From contig DZDC01000077.1 of the NCBI GenBank assembly GCA_022736595.1, forward strand, positions 1,276 to 9,405: 8,130 nucleotides of DNA, in the 5' to 3' direction. The DNA is from Draconibacterium orientale (lineage in GTDB: Bacteria > Bacteroidota > Bacteroidia > Bacteroidales > UBA1556). A model generated the notes under the pieces. That model was not told the DNA's origin, ran no database searches, and saw only the letters and a program-made list of their open reading frames with translations. The translations under genes and the position numbers were made by a program. Positions 6,380-8,130 of the stretch are shown piece after piece; position 1 is the stretch's first letter; every line of letters begins with the position of its first letter.

Positions 6380-8130
6380 ATGCAAAAATTCAAAGCAGTA
6401 ATCTTCGATTTGGATGGTGTAATCACCCAAACGGCATTGGTTCACAGCACGGCCTGGAAAGAGATGTTTGATCAATTTCTGATGGACTATTCCAAAAAAA
6501 CAGGAACTCCTTTTGTTGCGTTTACTCATGAAGGCGACTACCTCACCTACGTCGATGGTAAGCCTCGATATGAAGGTGTTAAGTCGTTTTTAGAATCCCG
6601 GGGCATTGAGCTTCCCTACGGAAATCCTGACGATTTACCCGAAATGGAAACCTATTGCGGTGTTGGCAATAGAAAAAATATTGCCTTTAACCTCATTCTT
6701 GAGCGCGATGGAGTTCAGGTTTACGAATCCACAGTGGCTTTGATGCAGCGGCTTAAGACCGAGGGCATTCATATTGGAGTGGCTTCTTCGTCAAAAAATT
6801 GTGAAAGTGTGTTGGAAGCCGCAGGCTTAATGCATTTTATCGAAACCCGTGTCGATGGTGTTGTCTCCGCCGAAATGGGTTTGAAAGGCAAACCCGAACC
6901 CGATATTTTTACCACTGCTGCCGCCAATCTTGGGGTCAATACTGACGAGGCCGTGGTGGTGGAAGATGCCATCAGCGGAGTGCAAGCTGCCCGAAAAGGC
7001 AATTTTGGCCTTGTTTTAGGGTTAGCACGGGAGCATAATCATCAAGCTTTATTGCTCGCAGGCGCCGATGTGGTGGTGAGTGATATGAGCGAATTTGGTT
7101 TTGAGGGCATTCAAAACTGGTTCGATAATGGAAAGGAATCCGATGCGTGGTCGCTCACCTATAACGATTATAAGCCTGAAAACGAGCGTTCTCGTGAGGC
7201 TTTATTAAGTGTGGGAAATGGGTATTTTGGAACACGCGGCGCATTTTGCGATGTGCATATCAATGCCATCAATTACCCAGCAACCTATATGGCAGGCGTG
7301 TATAATCGCTTGACCTCCCAAGTTTCGGGCAAAGAAATTGAGAACGAAGATTTTGTAAATGTTAGCAATTGGTTGCCCATCAGCTTTAAAATCAATGATG
7401 GTAATTGGTTTGACCCCAATGAAAGTAAAATTCAAGATATTCAACGAAAGATCGATTTTAAGTCGGGCTTAATGACCACGCAAATGAAGGTGGAAGATCA
7501 AGAAGGCCGGCAAACCATGGTTTATTCGCGTCGCTTTGCTTCGATGCACAATCAGCACGTGGCGGCCATACAGTATTGCTTACATCCTTTAAACTACAGT
7601 GGGGTTTTGCATTTAAGATCGCAATTGGTTGGAAATCATATCAATGAAGGCGTAAAGCGTTATGCCGAACTCAATCAAACGCATCTGATGCCACATAGCG
7701 AAATGGCCATCGACGACCGTCAAACTTTAGTGGTTTGTACCACCCAATCAAAAGTGCAAATTCAACAAATTGCCCGATTGGAAGTGATGCATAACAAGGA
7801 TTTGCATCCAGTTCGCTTTCAACACAACTTAGAAAGAGCTAAGGTAGAAAGCATCACCAGCATGGAGGTGAAGCAAGGAGAATATTTGGGATTGATTAAG
7901 ACTGTTTTTATTGAGCAAAAGCCCATTAATCAAGCCTTAACTACCCAAAAAGTAGCCTTTGAAAACATCGAAAGCTTTGACGAAGAGTTTAAGAAATCGG
8001 AGCAAGTTTGGGAAAGCATTTGGAAAAAAATGGACATTCATTTGCATGGCGATCGACTAACACAGAAAATGCTACGGATGCACATTTACCATTTGATGGC
8101 AGGCACTTCACCCTTTAATGCCAAGCTCGA
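6380..8130 (+). CDS. Beta-phosphoglucomutase fused to GH65 disaccharide phosphorylase, 3' end outside window
   Basis: 583 codons are visible with no stop before the right edge. Residues 1-248 are a HAD-family beta-phosphoglucomutase that converts beta-glucose 1-phosphate to glucose 6-phosphate: nucleophile Asp10 and acid/base Asp12 in FDLDGVIT, Thr18 and His22, Ser138 and Lys139 in ASSSKN, Lys171 in GKPEPDIF, and Glu195/Asp196 in VVEDAISG. The cap is longer than in the Lactococcus enzyme and carries GVGNRKN. From about residue 256 (WSLTYNDYKPENE) a GH65 N-terminal domain begins, with EALLSVGNGYFGTRGAF (273-289); the (alpha/alpha)6 barrel starts near 556 (GDRLTQKMLRMHIYHL). The GH65 acid Glu and the phosphate site lie outside the window, so phosphorylase versus hydrolase and the substrate (trehalose, maltose or kojibiose) are inferred. 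The fusion makes sense because an inverting GH65 phosphorylase releases the mutase substrate. The gene is co-transcribed with the GH13 gene. The expected full length is about 1000 residues. Confidence 0.92.
   Translation, partial: MQKFKAVIFDLDGVITQTALVHSTAWKEMFDQFLMDYSKKTGTPFVAFTHEGDYLTYVDGKPRYEGVKSFLESRGIELPYGNPDDLPEMETYCGVGNRKNIAFNLILERDGVQVYESTVALMQRLKTEGIHIGVASSSKNCESVLEAAGLMHFIETRVDGVVSAEMGLKGKPEPDIFTTAAANLGVNTDEAVVVEDAISGVQAARKGNFGLVLGLAREHNHQALLLAGADVVVSDMSEFGFEGIQNWFDNGKESDAWSLTYNDYKPENERSREALLSVGNGYFGTRGAFCDVHINAINYPATYMAGVYNRLTSQVSGKEIENEDFVNVSNWLPISFKINDGNWFDPNESKIQDIQRKIDFKSGLMTTQMKVEDQEGRQTMVYSRRFASMHNQHVAAIQYCLHPLNYSGVLHLRSQLVGNHINEGVKRYAELNQTHLMPHSEMAIDDRQTLVVCTTQSKVQIQQIARLEVMHNKDLHPVRFQHNLERAKVESITSMEVKQGEYLGLIKTVFIEQKPINQALTTQKVAFENIESFDEEFKKSEQVWESIWKKMDIHLHGDRLTQKMLRMHIYHLMAGTSPFNAKL

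Overview
The window looks like a piece of a Bacteroidota chromosome. The basis is AT-rich intergenic DNA, start codons without Shine-Dalgarno sequences but with A/T-rich leaders, a very good match to the Bacteroidota-type promoter (TTG, about 21 bases, TAnnTTTG) ahead of the first plus-strand gene, and gene families common in that phylum. Order and genus cannot be fixed from the sequence. Coding density is high. The longest gene-free stretch is about 245 bases (1325-1569), and no RNA gene, CRISPR array, insertion sequence or prophage gene was seen.

Layout: (1) positions 1-1324, minus strand, hold a tryptophanase (tnaA) whose last roughly 20-30 codons lie outside the window. (2) Positions 1325-1569 form a divergent intergenic region with a perfect 11-bp inverted repeat, a possible 20-codon leader ORF on the tnaA side, and the promoter of the plus-strand gene. 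(3) Positions 1570-2301 encode a 243-residue protein of unknown function with a Cys-rich C-terminus (DUF6125-like). (4) Positions 2387-4551 hold two tandem butyrate-kinase-family genes 8 bp apart. The second is near-canonical. The first has lost the phosphate-binding loop of the acetate/butyrate kinase fold but is intact in frame. (5) Positions 4696-8130 hold a sugar operon: a cytosolic GH13 enzyme resembling trehalose synthase, then, 10 bp later, a fusion of beta-phosphoglucomutase with a GH65 disaccharide phosphorylase that runs off the right edge.

How the genes may work together: the GH13 enzyme would act on an alpha-glucoside (possibly maltose/trehalose interconversion). The GH65 domain would phosphorolyse the disaccharide to beta-glucose 1-phosphate plus glucose, and the fused mutase domain would convert beta-glucose 1-phosphate to glucose 6-phosphate. 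The butyrate-kinase pair and tryptophanase point to fermentative amino-acid and acyl-phosphate metabolism. No phosphotransbutyrylase gene is present here, so the link between these modules is inference.

Most of the window is ordinary central and fermentative metabolism. The points most worth checking are the diverged first kinase paralog, the different active-site replacements in the two tandem kinases, and the possible leader ORF plus dyad in front of tnaA. I see no clear evidence for a wholly new system.
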